Notes: generated from the sequence alone by a model not told the origin. Positions 16,543 through 26,268 are shown, counted from the first letter of the stretch. The stretch: DNA of 64,000 nucleotides from Synechococcus sp. C9 (GCF_022984075.1 NZ_JALAAD010000001.1:2554501-2618500); one strand, 5' to 3'. Translations and numbers: made by a program.

Positions 16543-18396
16543 TTAAGGGGTGGGGCTGGCCTGGGGCGCAGGACTGGGGCTAGGGTTGGGCGTTAATTTG
16601 CGGATCAATTCCTGCGCTGGGGCGTGGGCGGGGGTGCCAGGGGGAATTTGCTTGGCCCAGTTGAGGGCTTCCGTGGGGTTGCTGGTTTCGTTTTGACGGG
16701 CTTGCTCCAGTAATTTATTACTGCTTTGGATTAACAGTTGTTCCACCTGGGGTTTAATATCTCCCTGATTACGCAGGGGCAGTGCCAGTTGGATCGCCCG
16801 CACCCAACCGCTGGGGGTATTCAGGGCGGCCTGTTTTTCCGCATCCTGGAGCTGTACCCGCCCCTGCCATTGCTTAATCTGATTCTGCGCCTGGTTGTAG
16901 AGGGCACGACCCGCATTCACCCGCCGGGCTTCGTTGATCGCCCCCTGCCAATCCCCCCGGTCAGCCGCCTGTTGCGCCGCCTCCAGGTAGGGTTGATCCT
17001 GCAAGGTTTCCAAACGAGTTTGCCATTCCCGCACCCGCTCCTGCGCCCGGGGGTAGAGGGCACGGCTGGGGCGAATCTGCTGGGCTTCGGCGATGGCACT
17101 GGTGTAGGCGGCAATGGTGGCGGGAGCAGCCAACCCCTCCGCTCGGGTTAAAATTGGGCTGTCTTCGGCGATTTGAATTTGATTGATCCAGCCGTCCGCC
17201 TCCGCCTGCGCCCGGTTCCACAGGGGATTATTGCTGGGAATTTGCCGCACCAGGGCAATGGCCTGATTCCAAGCGGCCACCGTGCGCCCCCCGGCCACCT
17301 GCCGCGCCTGATTGAGGATATTCAAAGCCACAATGGTCTGTTGCCAGGTTTCAATTTGAATTTGCGCCTGATTATACAAGGGACGGCTGGGGTCGAGGGT
17401 TTTGGACTTGGTGATCGCCGCCTGGTAGCCCGCCACCGTCTCATTCCAGGTTTGGGATTCCGCTTCCGCCAGCACCATAAAATCGGCCACTTCCTCCTGT
17501 AAATTCGCATCCGCCGGTACCTGCCGTGCCGCCGCCAATGCCCCTGCTAGATTCCGGGCCCGCAACTCCCGCAGAGCCGCCACATCCAGAATATCCCGCG
17601 CCCACCGCTGGTATTTGGCTTGCGCCTGGTCAAACAGGTAACTGTCCTTGGGAATGGTTTTGGTTTTGGCCATTGCCTCCAGGAGTTGGGACACCTGCCC
17701 CTGTTGCGCCAAGCCCTCCGCCTGTTCCAGGATGGTTGCCTCCTGGCGGGTACGCAAAATCATCCGGCTCAATTCCTGATAGCGGGCGGTCTGGGCGTAG
17801 GATTCATTGATGGTGGGGAGAAGGCTGGCCTGGGCCATCGCCGTGCGCCAGTCCCCTTTCCGCAGGGCGGCCTCCGCTTCCTCGTAAATCCGGGTCACCT
17901 CCGTCCAGCCCATCTGCCACTTGCGGAGTTCCTCCTGGGCTAACTGCGCCGCCGCCGTACCGGGGGGAATTTTCTGCGTAATCCCAAGAGCCGCCTCCAG
18001 GTTGCCCGCCTGGACCTGTTCATTGGCTAAGGCCAGCAAATCCATCCCCCAAGTATTGATAAATCGGTCAATTTCCGCCCGCTGGGGATGTTCCGGGGGC
18101 AAATCCGCCAGTAAAGTGATCGCCCGTTCCAAGCCCGCCACATCCTTGCTCTTGGCCGCTTCCTGGGCACAGTACAGGCGGTTGGCCACCGAAGCGGTAG
18201 GTAAAAACAGGTGGTTACATTTGGGAAAACTGGGCAGGCGCAGGAGTAAGACCACCGCCCCAAAGCCCACCAAACCGGATACCAAGGCCGTTCCCGCCAT
18301 CAGCACCGGCCAGCGGTCCAACCAGGAAACGGCGGTGTCCACCGTCACGGGCTGGGTTTCTGGGGTAATGAGTTTGGGGTCAGGGGTTTGGGTCAT
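16543..18396 (-). CDS. Large membrane-anchored helical repeat protein
   Basis: A 617-residue protein with a Thr/Pro-rich cytoplasmic leader, one transmembrane helix (about residues 30-53) and a long extracytoplasmic helical region. A degenerate repeat with the pattern LY-x-x-AQ-x(5)-W recurs at least five times (LFDQAQAKYQRW, LYNQAQIQIETW, LWNRAQAEADGW, LYPRAQERVREW, LYNQAQNQIKQW), spaced mostly 45-65 residues. It resembles cyanobacterial proteins often mislabelled chromosome segregation ATPase; I see no ATP-binding motif. The tail is Pro/Ser-rich. Probably a periplasmic or lumenal scaffold; function unknown. Followed after 3 bp by the HAD-like gene. Confidence 0.75.
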   Translation of the reverse strand: MTQTPDPKLITPETQPVTVDTAVSWLDRWPVLMAGTALVSGLVGFGAVVLLLRLPSFPKCNHLFLPTASVANRLYCAQEAAKSKDVAGLERAITLLADLPPEHPQRAEIDRFINTWGMDLLALANEQVQAGNLEAALGITQKIPPGTAAAQLAQEELRKWQMGWTEVTRIYEEAEAALRKGDWRTAMAQASLLPTINESYAQTARYQELSRMILRTRQEATILEQAEGLAQQGQVSQLLEAMAKTKTIPKDSYLFDQAQAKYQRWARDILDVAALRELRARNLAGALAAARQVPADANLQEEVADFMVLAEAESQTWNETVAGYQAAITKSKTLDPSRPLYNQAQIQIETWQQTIVALNILNQARQVAGGRTVAAWNQAIALVRQIPSNNPLWNRAQAEADGWINQIQIAEDSPILTRAEGLAAPATIAAYTSAIAEAQQIRPSRALYPRAQERVREWQTRLETLQDQPYLEAAQQAADRGDWQGAINEARRVNAGRALYNQAQNQIKQWQGRVQLQDAEKQAALNTPSGWVRAIQLALPLRNQGDIKPQVEQLLIQSSNKLLEQARQNETSNPTEALNWAKQIPPGTPAHAPAQELIRKLTPNPSPSPAPQASPTP

Positions 18397-18504
18397 GCCA
18401 GGGGGTCAGGCGTTACAGATGAGGCATACTTTACCTTATTGTGACAGCAAGCCTTGGATTTTGTCCCCAATTCGGGTAAAAAAGTGTCCCCTTGCCCATC
18501 TTCC

Positions 18505-19560
18505 ATGCGGGTTTTGTGTGTTTCTACGCCGGTGGGTGCCCTAGGTTCCGGCCTCGGCGGGGGCGTGGAATTGACCCTGGCGAATCTGGCGGTCGCCCTC
18601 CAACAGCGGGGGCATGGGGTGACGGTGATCGCCCCGGCGGGTTCGACTTTGCCGGGGGTGCCGCTGATCACAGTGCCGGGAGTCCTGCAACCCATTGCCC
18701 AAAACCAAAGCCGTCAAGACCCCATCACTATGCCCGCCGGGGGGGTGTTGGGGCGGATGTGGCAGGTGGTGCGCTCTCAACCCTGGGATGTGGCGATTAA
18801 TTTTGCCTATGATTGGCTCCCCCTCTACCTCACACCGTTTTTTGACCGCCCGGTGGTACATCTGGTCAGCATGGGTTCCCTGGTGGATTACCTGGACGAA
18901 ATGCTCGCCCAGATTGCCCAAACCTACCCCCACCGGCTCGCCATGCACACCCGGGCGCAGGCCCTGACCTTTGGCTCAGCCATTGCCCAAGCCACGACCA
19001 TCCTTGGCAATGGACTGGATGTGCGCCGGTATGACTTTTGCCCCCAACCGACAGGGGTGCTGGCTTGGGTGGGACGGATTGCCCCGGAGAAAGGCTTGGG
19101 GGATGCCCTGACCGTAGCCCGGCAGACGGGTTATCCCCTGCGGATCATGGGGAAAATCCACGACCCGGACTACTGGCGGCAGATTTGCACCCAATTCCCA
19201 GAAGCCAGAGATTACTACCGGGGATTTTTAAGTACGGATGAATTACAAAAGCAGTTGGGGGAATGCGCCGCCCTTTTGGTCACCCCCCACTGGGTCGAAG
19301 CCTTTGGGAATGTGGTGATGGAAGCCCTCGCCTGTGGGGTGCCGGTGTTGGGCTATGACCTGGGGGGGCCGGGGGAATTGGTGCGCTCGGGAGAAACGGG
19401 CTGGCTGGTCGCCCCGGGGGATGTGGCGGGTTTGGCGCAGGCGGTGACCCGGATTGACCAAATTGACCGCCAACACTGTCGCCGGGTGGCAGAGCAGGAA
19501 TTTTCCCTGGCGGCTTTTGGGGCACGGGTGGAACAATGGTTGGGGCGCAACCGGTCTTGA
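18505..19560 (+). CDS. GT4 glycosyltransferase, UDP-glucose:tetrahydrobiopterin glucosyltransferase-like
   Basis: About 351 residues from ATG 18505 (MRVLCVSTPVGALGSG). A GT-B fold enzyme: N-terminal STPVGALGSGLGGGVELTLANLA, central FAYDWLPLYLTPFF and HLVSMGSL, and the donor site VGRIAPEKGL plus PHWVEAFGNVVMEALACGVPVLGYDLGGP with the GT4 EX7E-like pattern. The whole sequence strongly resembles, from memory, the Synechococcus BGluT enzyme that glucosylates tetrahydrobiopterin, a pterin linked to phototaxis and UV response. Acceptor identity is inference. An upstream Met at 18454 is less likely. Confidence 0.8.
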   Translation: MRVLCVSTPVGALGSGLGGGVELTLANLAVALQQRGHGVTVIAPAGSTLPGVPLITVPGVLQPIAQNQSRQDPITMPAGGVLGRMWQVVRSQPWDVAINFAYDWLPLYLTPFFDRPVVHLVSMGSLVDYLDEMLAQIAQTYPHRLAMHTRAQALTFGSAIAQATTILGNGLDVRRYDFCPQPTGVLAWVGRIAPEKGLGDALTVARQTGYPLRIMGKIHDPDYWRQICTQFPEARDYYRGFLSTDELQKQLGECAALLVTPHWVEAFGNVVMEALACGVPVLGYDLGGPGELVRSGETGWLVAPGDVAGLAQAVTRIDQIDRQHCRRVAEQEFSLAAFGARVEQWLGRNRS

Positions 19561-19628
19561 CCCGGAATTAGGATGCCAGCGGCGAACGCACAGGTTATGA
19601 TAGATCAGGTACTACACAGAGGGTTGCG

Positions 19629-20918
19629 ATGTTTGCACCCAGTCCGTTGGTGAGGGCAGAAGGCGAGTCCCTGGCGGTGACCCAGCCCCCCACGGTTCAG
19701 GTTTTAGCCAACGGGGCGACGGTGATTGCCCAACGGATGCCCGGGGCAACGGTGAATTTCTCCCTGTGGATGGGGTGTGGTTCCCAGCACGAACCGGATG
19801 TCCACAACGGCATGGCGCACTTTTTGGAACACATGGTTTTTAAGGGGAATGACCGGGTTCCCCTGGGGCTGTTTGAGCGACGGGTGGAACGGGTCGGGGG
19901 CATGACCAATGCGGCCACCAGCCAGGAATATACCCAGTTTTTCGTCACCACCGCCCCCCAGGATTTTCCCGAGGTCGCTCCCCTGCTGATGGATTTGGTG
20001 ATGGCACCGGGGTTGGCCGAGGAGGAATTTCACCGGGAACGGCAGGTGGTCTTGGAGGAAATTCGCCGGGCGCAGGATGTCCCCCAACGGCGGTTGATGC
20101 AACGGGTCTTGGAACTGGCTTTTGCGGGTCTGCCCTATGCTCGGCCGGTGTTGGGATCGGCGGAGGTGGTTGCCCAGCTTACCCCAGCGGCGATGCGGGC
20201 ATTTCACCAGCAGTGGTACGGTCCGGAACGGTTGACGGCGGTGGTGGTGGGGGATTTGGCGGTGGAGCGGCTGTTGGAGGTGGTGGTGCCCAGGTTACAG
20301 GCGTGCCAGGGAGGTGACCCAGCGCCCAGTTGTCCCTTTCCCAACCCGGTCTGCACCTTTTTGCATCGGGAAGAATTGGTGGATGACGTGCAACAGGCTC
20401 GCTTGGTACTCTCCTGGCGGGTACCCGGTTTGACGGATTTTAATACGGTCTGTGCCCTGGATGCCCTCGCCATGATCCTGGGACAGGGACGCACCGCCCG
20501 TTTGGTGTGGGAACTGCGCCATGAGCGGGGCTGGGTAACGGGCGTTACAGTACAAAATATGAGCTTTGTCCATCAGGGCTTGTTTTGGATTGGGGTGCAA
20601 GCCCCGGCGAGCCATTTAGCCTCCGTGCTGGGTGTGATCGAGGAACATATAGCCCGTTTGGCATCAGAACCGATTGGGGCGGAGGAATTGGCGCATCTGC
20701 GGCGGCGGGTCGCCAGTCGGTTTATCTTTGCCAACGAAACCCCGGCGGAACGGGCGGGACTCTATGGCTATTACCAAACCGTGTTGGGGGATATTAGCCC
20801 AGGGTTGGGGTATCCCGGCACGGTTGCCAGCCTGCAAGCCAGTGTCCTGCAACAGACTGCCCAGACCTATCTCACCCCGGCGTTGATGGGGCAGGTGGTG
20901 ATGCGTCCCCCGAGCTAG
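19629..20918 (+). CDS. M16 family zinc metallopeptidase
   Basis: A 429-residue pitrilysin/processing-peptidase family protein with an intact inverted zinc motif HFLEH at residues 64-68 and the downstream Glu ligand in the EE pair of VVLEEIRRAQD. The second half is the substrate-clamping domain. Cyanobacterial M16 genes often come as adjacent active/inactive pairs; only the active type is present here. No signal peptide is evident, so cytosolic or peripheral location is likely. It stands 110 bp upstream of sufC, in the place where sufB commonly sits. Confidence 0.9.
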   Translation: MFAPSPLVRAEGESLAVTQPPTVQVLANGATVIAQRMPGATVNFSLWMGCGSQHEPDVHNGMAHFLEHMVFKGNDRVPLGLFERRVERVGGMTNAATSQEYTQFFVTTAPQDFPEVAPLLMDLVMAPGLAEEEFHRERQVVLEEIRRAQDVPQRRLMQRVLELAFAGLPYARPVLGSAEVVAQLTPAAMRAFHQQWYGPERLTAVVVGDLAVERLLEVVVPRLQACQGGDPAPSCPFPNPVCTFLHREELVDDVQQARLVLSWRVPGLTDFNTVCALDALAMILGQGRTARLVWELRHERGWVTGVTVQNMSFVHQGLFWIGVQAPASHLASVLGVIEEHIARLASEPIGAEELAHLRRRVASRFIFANETPAERAGLYGYYQTVLGDISPGLGYPGTVASLQASVLQQTAQTYLTPALMGQVVMRPPS

Positions 20919-21028
20919 GGGATTCCTTGCGACCCACCCCTGGAGGTGTTAGCTTAAGGAAATAGGGGGGCAATATCTGCCATTTCCTAGATAATTCATC
21001 GTGTTGTTATTTAGGTTGATCAAAATAA

Positions 21029-21823
21029 ATGACCGTTGCTGTTGCGCCAGAAGTAACCACCCAAGCCCTGTTGACCATCAGGGAATTGACCGCAGAAATT
21101 GACGGCACGCCCATTTTGAAAGGGGTAAATTTAACGGTCAAAACCGGCGAAGTCCATGCGATCATGGGACCGAATGGTTCGGGCAAAAGCACCCTTTCTA
21201 AGGTGTTGGCGGGGCATCCCGATTACACGGTTACGGGTGGGGAAGTGTGGTATCGGGGGCAGGATTTGCTAAGTTTAGCCCCAGAGGAACGGGCGCATTT
21301 GGGGGTATTTTTGGGGTTTCAATACCCTTTGGAAATTCCGGGGGTGACGAATAGTGATTTTTTACGCTTGGCTTATAATGCCCGCCGCAAAGCCCAAAAT
21401 TTGCCGGAACTTGATGTCTTGGATTTTGATGACCTGATCCAGGAAAAGTTAGCGATTGTGCAGATGGACAGTGCCTTTTTATCCCGGAGTGTAAATGAGG
21501 GATTTTCGGGCGGGGAAAAGAAGCGCAATGAAATTTTACAAATGGCTTTGTTAGAACCAGAATTAGCGATTTTGGATGAGACGGATTCGGGTTTAGATAT
21601 TGATGCGTTGCGGATTGTTGCCGGGGGCATTAATCAGTTGATTAACCCGCACAATGCGGTGATTTTGATTACCCACTACCAGCGGTTGTTGAATTATATT
21701 ACCCCCCAATTTGTCCATGTGATGGAGGGGGGGCGGATCGTCCGCACTGGTGGGCAGGATTTAGCACAGGAACTGGAAGCCCGGGGCTATGATTGGTTGC
21801 GTGGGGACGGGGATGGCAACTGA
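21029..21823 (+). CDS. sufC: Fe-S cluster assembly ATPase SufC
   Basis: A 264-residue ABC-type ATPase of the SUF scaffold. Walker [10 protein letters not shown] at about residues 47-55, the Q-loop FQYP, signature [10 protein letters not shown] and Walker [13 protein letters not shown] are intact; the ETDSGLD form is diagnostic of SufC. It works in the SufBC2D complex that builds [4Fe-4S] clusters. It overlaps sufD by 11 bp and leads a sufCDS operon. sufB, normally directly upstream, is not in this window. Confidence 0.96.
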   Translation: MTVAVAPEVTTQALLTIRELTAEIDGTPILKGVNLTVKTGEVHAIMGPNGSGKSTLSKVLAGHPDYTVTGGEVWYRGQDLLSLAPEERAHLGVFLGFQYPLEIPGVTNSDFLRLAYNARRKAQNLPELDVLDFDDLIQEKLAIVQMDSAFLSRSVNEGFSGGEKKRNEILQMALLEPELAILDETDSGLDIDALRIVAGGINQLINPHNAVILITHYQRLLNYITPQFVHVMEGGRIVRTGGQDLAQELEARGYDWLRGDGDGN

Positions 21824-23075
21824 GGGGGCGGTCGGGAGCGGCTGGCTGATGGGGCGGACCACCCAAGGGGAATCCGGGTTTCTGGCGTGGCGGGATCGGG
21901 CGTTAACCCAGGTGCAAGACCCCCCCCGGGTGGATCGGGAAGCGTGGCGGGGAACAGACCTGCAACCCCTGCTGAATACCCCCTTTCGGTTGGCACAGCG
22001 CAAGGATTTAGAAGCGTTAAGGGTCGGGTTAACAACGGAATTGCTCCCGGAATTGCCCTGCCACGTTGCCCTGGTGAATGGTCACATTCTGGATCACGGG
22101 GAACTGCCGCCCGGTGTCACGTTGGGGGATTGGCAGGATTTATCGCCCATCGAACGGGAGGGCTTGGGGCGGGGACTGCCTACGGATAGCTTGACCGCCT
22201 TGAACCAAGCGACACTGCCGGGGATCACGGTGGTACGGGTGGTGGGAAATCCCATTGCCCCTTTGCACCTGATGCACCAGAGCCAGGGAGTGGACCACCC
22301 GGTATTGGCTTGTCCCCGGTGGGTGGTGGTGGTGGCGCCGGGAACCCATGTGACTTTGGTGGAGGAATATGTCAGTACGGGCACCGGCTGGACGAATGGG
22401 GTGACGGAGATTTACCTGGGGCAGGGAAGTCATTTGGAGCATTACCTTGTCCAGCGGGAATCCTTACAATCCTGCCATCTCCTGCGGCTGGCGGTGCATC
22501 AAGCCCAGGATAGCCATTACACCCTGCGTTCGGTCAGTGTGGGCGCCGGGTGGAGTCGCTGTGAGCCGCTGATTTACCAGGAGGGGACGGGGGCATTTAC
22601 TCAACTGCGGGGGTTGAGTTTGGTGGGGGGTCGGCAACATACGGATATGCACAGTGTCATTACCCATGACCATCCCCAGGGCACCAGTCGTCAGCTCCAC
22701 AAATGCGTGGTGGCGAACCAGGGTCAGGCGGTGTTTCAGGGTATGGTACGGGTCGCCGCAATTGCCCAATTGACCGATGCGGGGCAACTTAATCAAAATC
22801 TGCTGTTATCCAAACAGGCGAGGGTGGACACCCGCCCCCAGTTGGCGATCCAGGCGGATAACGTCAAATGTACCCACGGGGCAACGGTGAGTGATTTAGA
22901 CCCGGAAGCCCTATTTTATCTGCAAAGCCGGGGGGTGGATCGGGTAGCGGCTCGGTTGCTGTTGGTGACCGGATTTACCCAGGAACTTCTGCGGGAAATT
23001 CCCTTTCCCACCCTGCGGCACCGCTGTCAGGTTTGGCTGGAAAAATTAACCGAATGCCCGGAGGTGACCCGATGA
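21813..23075 (+). CDS. sufD: Fe-S cluster assembly protein SufD
   Basis: About 420 residues from ATG 21813 ([12 protein letters not shown]), overlapping the end of sufC. The beta-helical core and the C-terminal signature [28 protein letters not shown] are typical of SufD, with the conserved CTHGAT and His residues at the SufB-SufD interface. It is a structural member of SufBC2D and supports iron entry. The end overlaps sufS by 4 bp (ATGA), so translation of C, D and S is coupled. Confidence 0.95.
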   Translation: MATEGAVGSGWLMGRTTQGESGFLAWRDRALTQVQDPPRVDREAWRGTDLQPLLNTPFRLAQRKDLEALRVGLTTELLPELPCHVALVNGHILDHGELPPGVTLGDWQDLSPIEREGLGRGLPTDSLTALNQATLPGITVVRVVGNPIAPLHLMHQSQGVDHPVLACPRWVVVVAPGTHVTLVEEYVSTGTGWTNGVTEIYLGQGSHLEHYLVQRESLQSCHLLRLAVHQAQDSHYTLRSVSVGAGWSRCEPLIYQEGTGAFTQLRGLSLVGGRQHTDMHSVITHDHPQGTSRQLHKCVVANQGQAVFQGMVRVAAIAQLTDAGQLNQNLLLSKQARVDTRPQLAIQADNVKCTHGATVSDLDPEALFYLQSRGVDRVAARLLLVTGFTQELLREIPFPTLRHRCQVWLEKLTECPEVTR

Positions 23076-24343
23076 CCATGACCACCGTGCGGAATTTAGC
23101 CGAGGTAACCCGGGGGGATTTTCCCATCCTCGGGCAGGAAATTCATGGGCACCCGTTGATTTATTTCGACAATGCCGCCACGTCCCAAAAACCCCGGCAG
23201 GTTTTGCAATGTTTGCAGGAATATTATGAATTTGCCAATGCCAATGTGCATCGGGGCGTGCATACCCTCAGCAATCGAGCCACCCAAGCCTATGAGGAAG
23301 CCCGTGCCAAATGCGCCCATTTGATCCATGCGCCCCAGGTGGAGTCCCTTATTTTCACCCGCAATGCCTCGGAAGCGATTAATTTGGTCGCCTATAGTTG
23401 GGGGATGAATGAGCTACAAGCGGGGGATGAAATCATCCTGACGGTGATGGAACACCACAGCAATTTAGTCCCCTGGCAATGGGTGGCGCAACGCACGGGG
23501 GCTGTGCTGAAATATGTGCATTTAACGCCCCAAGAAACCTTTGATTTAGAACATTACCAATCCCTGCTTTCGGATCGCACGAAATTGGTGGCTTGCGCTT
23601 ATGTTTCCAATACCTTGGGCTGTGTGAATCCGGTTACCGAAATTATCCAATGGGCGCATCATTGGGGGGCAAAGGTATTGCTGGATGCCTGTCAAGCCGT
23701 ACCCCACATGGTGGTGGATGTGCCCGCCTTGGATTGTGATTGGCTGGTGGCTTCCGGGCATAAGATGTGTGGTCCCACCGGGGCGGGTTTTCTCTACGGC
23801 AAGCCCGAATTATTACGTCAAATGTTGCCGTTTTTGGGCGGGGGAGAAATGATTGCCGATGTGTTTTTAGACCACAGTACCTATGCGGATATTCCCCACA
23901 AATTTGAAGCTGGTACCCCTGCAATTGCGGAAGCGATTATGTTAGGAGCGGCAGTGGATTATTTGCAGAATCTTGGTTTAGAAGCCATCCATCATTACGA
24001 GCAGGACTTGGTGGCTTATTTATGGGAACAACTCCGTAACATTCCGGGTATTCGTTTATTTGGACCGGCTCCCCCCCAGCGGGCGGGTTTGGTGACCTTT
24101 AGTTTTGCGGATATTCATCCCCAGGATTTATCCACGCTTTTGGACGAGGCGGGGATTGCCATTCGAGTGGGTCATCACTGTACCCAACCGTTGCATCGTT
24201 ATTTGCAGGTGTCCGCCACCGCCCGGGCGAGTTTGTATTTCTACAATACCCGGCAGGAAATTGACCGGTTTATCCAAGTATTGCAGGACTCGGTGAACTT
24301 TTTTCGGGAAATTTTGGGTAATGCCCAGAGCGACCCTGGTTAA
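23072..24343 (+). CDS. sufS: Class II cysteine desulfurase SufS
   Basis: A 423-residue PLP enzyme delivering persulfide sulfur to the SUF scaffold. Start ATG 23072 is chosen because it forms the ATGA overlap with sufD and follows GGAGGTGA. Motifs: [19 protein letters not shown], the Schiff-base Lys in [10 protein letters not shown] and the catalytic Cys in [11 protein letters not shown] on the short class II loop. No sufE is next to it. The enzyme completes the sufCDS operon, after which a block of dispersed repeats begins. Confidence 0.95.
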   Translation: MTMTTVRNLAEVTRGDFPILGQEIHGHPLIYFDNAATSQKPRQVLQCLQEYYEFANANVHRGVHTLSNRATQAYEEARAKCAHLIHAPQVESLIFTRNASEAINLVAYSWGMNELQAGDEIILTVMEHHSNLVPWQWVAQRTGAVLKYVHLTPQETFDLEHYQSLLSDRTKLVACAYVSNTLGCVNPVTEIIQWAHHWGAKVLLDACQAVPHMVVDVPALDCDWLVASGHKMCGPTGAGFLYGKPELLRQMLPFLGGGEMIADVFLDHSTYADIPHKFEAGTPAIAEAIMLGAAVDYLQNLGLEAIHHYEQDLVAYLWEQLRNIPGIRLFGPAPPQRAGLVTFSFADIHPQDLSTLLDEAGIAIRVGHHCTQPLHRYLQVSATARASLYFYNTRQEIDRFIQVLQDSVNFFREILGNAQSDPG

Positions 24344-24386
24344 GTTTTGAATGTTACATTTTTATTTGAATTGTGAATAAAATTTT

Positions 24387-24496
24387 GGGCACCTCTATTT
24401 ATTTGTATTACCAGAAGGTTATCTCGCTGGAATGCCAATATTATTGAGAACCACAGACGGGGGCTACGCCCCTGCGACCTATTTTTAGAAGTGCCC
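24387..24496. repeat. Dispersed TIR element, family B, copy 1
   Basis: Left end GGGCACCTCTATTTATTTG; right end TAGAAGTGCCC, whose complement is GGGCACTTCTA. The core is AGAACCACAGACGGGGGC then TACGCCCCTGCGACC. About 110 bp, non-coding. It is the first of three neighbouring repeat pieces filling the 501-bp space between sufS and the glycine-zipper gene. Confidence 0.7.
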
Positions 24497-24596
24497 CTTT
24501 ATGGTTAGACCACTCAGGTTTCAGAACCATACCCCGCCTTGGTTCTAATCACATAGGGTAACTTTGCCATACGCAGTGAGGATTGGTATATTATGG
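24497..24596. repeat. Partial family A element between two family B copies
   Basis: Contains CAGAACCATACCCCGCCTTGGTTC, CATACGCAGTG and a right-end-like AGGATTGGTATA. Only one end of the family A inverted repeat can be seen, so this looks like a decayed fragment lodged between the two family B copies. Confidence 0.45.
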
Positions 24597-24714
24597 AAAC
24601 CTCTATTTATTTGAACCAACCATCAATCCTATCGTGGGAATGCCCATATTCCCGAGAACCAAGGGCGGGGGATGCCCCCCTGCGACCGCTAATTTTGAAT
24701 TTATAGAGGTGCCC
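24597..24714. repeat. Dispersed TIR element, family B, copy 2
   Basis: Left end ACCTCTATTTATTTGAACC; right end TTTATAGAGGTGCCC. Its core contains GAACCAAGGGCGGGGG and CCCCTGCGACCGCTAATTTTG followed by AATTTATAGAGG. This last segment is important: it is the uninterrupted version of the site into which an IS630-type element has jumped at 46297. Confidence 0.75.
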
Positions 24715-24844
24715 TTATTTGAGCCTGTCGTATGCAGTCGTGACACCTGATCTAATGCTAGACTTTAATCGTTGCCTGGAACGGCGAGCAAGGGTAGGTT
24801 GAGCGATTATCATTAAGATGGAATTGAGTCTGTGGAGGGGGTCT

Positions 24845-25591
24845 ATGCCGTCTGAGAAAAAATGCGTATCTGCGACCTTTAAGGAAGAGAAAAAGTTGCA
24901 AGATGCGGTACAACGCCTGCTGAATAGGGGTATTGCCAAGGAAGATATTTCCATCATGGGGCGCAATTTTCAGACCGAAGCCAAAATTACAGGTTTCCTG
25001 ACGAAAAAGGATATTATTCTCGACGGTTTGACCAGCGGTGCCCTTTACGGTTCCCTATTTGGGTCGGTGCTGAGTTTATTGAGTGGCGTGGGCGTGCTGT
25101 TTATTCCCTTTTTGGGTACGGTGGTGGCGGCTGGTCCCTTGGCGGCGGCTTTGCTGGGGGCTACCAGTGGTGCTTTGTATGGTGCGATTGGAGCGGGGCT
25201 AGGCTCTGTACTTATATCCTTGGGCATGGCGCAGGAGCGGGCGGCAATTTATCAGACTCGGGTGCAAGCGGGAGAATTTCTCATCGTGGCAGAAGTGCCT
25301 GCTGACAGGTCTGGGGAGATTTTTTTGCTATTACAAAGTGCTGGGGGAGAGGAGGTGGCGATTACGGATATGCAGATTCCCCGTGGGGCGGAGGGTAAAT
25401 TGGCAGGGGCAGAGGAAATTGCGCCGGATATTAAGTCAGGTATGTCCGAAGAGGCGCAACAGCAATTTGTGGAATCCTACAATCAGGCTTTTGAAAAATC
25501 CCCTGAGAATGCCCTTATGGAGGCTTGGAAAAAGGTTAAACAGTTATTTGACCGGGATGATCAAGGCATTTTTTCTAAGCGGAAACAATGA
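24845..25591 (+). CDS. Glycine-zipper stress-type protein (general stress protein 17M-like N-terminus)
   Basis: About 248 residues from ATG 24845, behind GGAGGGGG. The N-terminal 50 residues (CVSATFKEEKKLQDAVQRLL) resemble the ferredoxin-like fold of general stress protein/heat-induced proteins. The middle holds two membrane-like glycine zippers, each starting TSGALYG (TSGALYGSLFGS and TSGALYGAIGAGLGS), separated by an FIPFLG hairpin. A second alpha/beta segment (GEFLIVAEVPADRSGEIF) follows, then an acidic helical tail. Its stop overlaps the DUF1614 gene (ATGA). Probably membrane-inserting; function unknown. Confidence 0.78.
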   Translation: MPSEKKCVSATFKEEKKLQDAVQRLLNRGIAKEDISIMGRNFQTEAKITGFLTKKDIILDGLTSGALYGSLFGSVLSLLSGVGVLFIPFLGTVVAAGPLAAALLGATSGALYGAIGAGLGSVLISLGMAQERAAIYQTRVQAGEFLIVAEVPADRSGEIFLLLQSAGGEEVAITDMQIPRGAEGKLAGAEEIAPDIKSGMSEEAQQQFVESYNQAFEKSPENALMEAWKKVKQLFDRDDQGIFSKRKQ

Positions 25592-26268
25592 TTTATTTAC
25601 CCGTTGCCTATCTACTCTTTTTACTCCTGCTTTTAGCCTTCCCGTTTCTCTGGTTGGTGGTTACCCTCGATGCGGTTCAAGTTGCTGTTGCCAAGCTAGG
25701 ATTTTCTCCTAATTTATCTCTTTTGCTCCTGACCCTGGTGATTATTGGGAGTACGATTAATATCCCCCTTTATGAAAGGGTTTCCAAGGTAACTGTCGTA
25801 CCTGATTTGGAGCGATTGTGGGGGATGCGCTTTTTTTGGGGTATTCCCTTGAGGCGAATTGAACAGAAAACGATTGTGGCGCTCAATGTGGGGGGTGGTT
25901 TGATTCCAACCATATTAGCCATTTATCAATTCACCCGTGTTTCGCCAATTTTGATTGTGCTTGTGACTGCTGTGGTGACAGTGGTTAGTTATTATTCTGC
26001 CCAGGTGGTGCCGGGGATTGGGATTCAAATGAATGCCCTGATTGCGCCCCTGACGGCGGCGATGACTTCGGTGCTATTAACGGCGGGTTCTGATGTGGTG
26101 GCGGCACCAATTGCCTTTGCTGGCGGTGTATTGGGAACCCTAATTGGGGCTGACCTACTACATTTACCGCAAATTGAGCGGATGACTCCCGGTATTCTTA
26201 GTATTGGTGGGGCGGGCGTTTTTGATGGTATTGCGCTGTGTGGTTTATTTGCTGTTTTACTAACCTAA
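25588..26268 (+). CDS. DUF1614 family integral membrane protein
   Basis: A 226-residue protein with roughly seven hydrophobic segments. GSTINIPLYE near residue 50, NVGGGLIPTILAIYQ near 110 and the C-terminal GGAGVFDGIALCGLFA match the DUF1614 family found in archaea and bacteria, of unknown function. The ATG overlaps the stop of the glycine-zipper gene, so the two are coupled and likely act together at the membrane. No promoter-sized gap lies between them. Confidence 0.82.
   Translation: MIYLPVAYLLFLLLLLAFPFLWLVVTLDAVQVAVAKLGFSPNLSLLLLTLVIIGSTINIPLYERVSKVTVVPDLERLWGMRFFWGIPLRRIEQKTIVALNVGGGLIPTILAIYQFTRVSPILIVLVTAVVTVVSYYSAQVVPGIGIQMNALIAPLTAAMTSVLLTAGSDVVAAPIAFAGGVLGTLIGADLLHLPQIERMTPGILSIGGAGVFDGIALCGLFAVLLT

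Noticed and set aside
24845-25591. Calcyanin (ccyA) because of glycine zippers
   Set aside because: Only two short zippers inside a stress-protein frame; the triple long GlyZip domain and known N-terminal domains of calcyanin are not seen.
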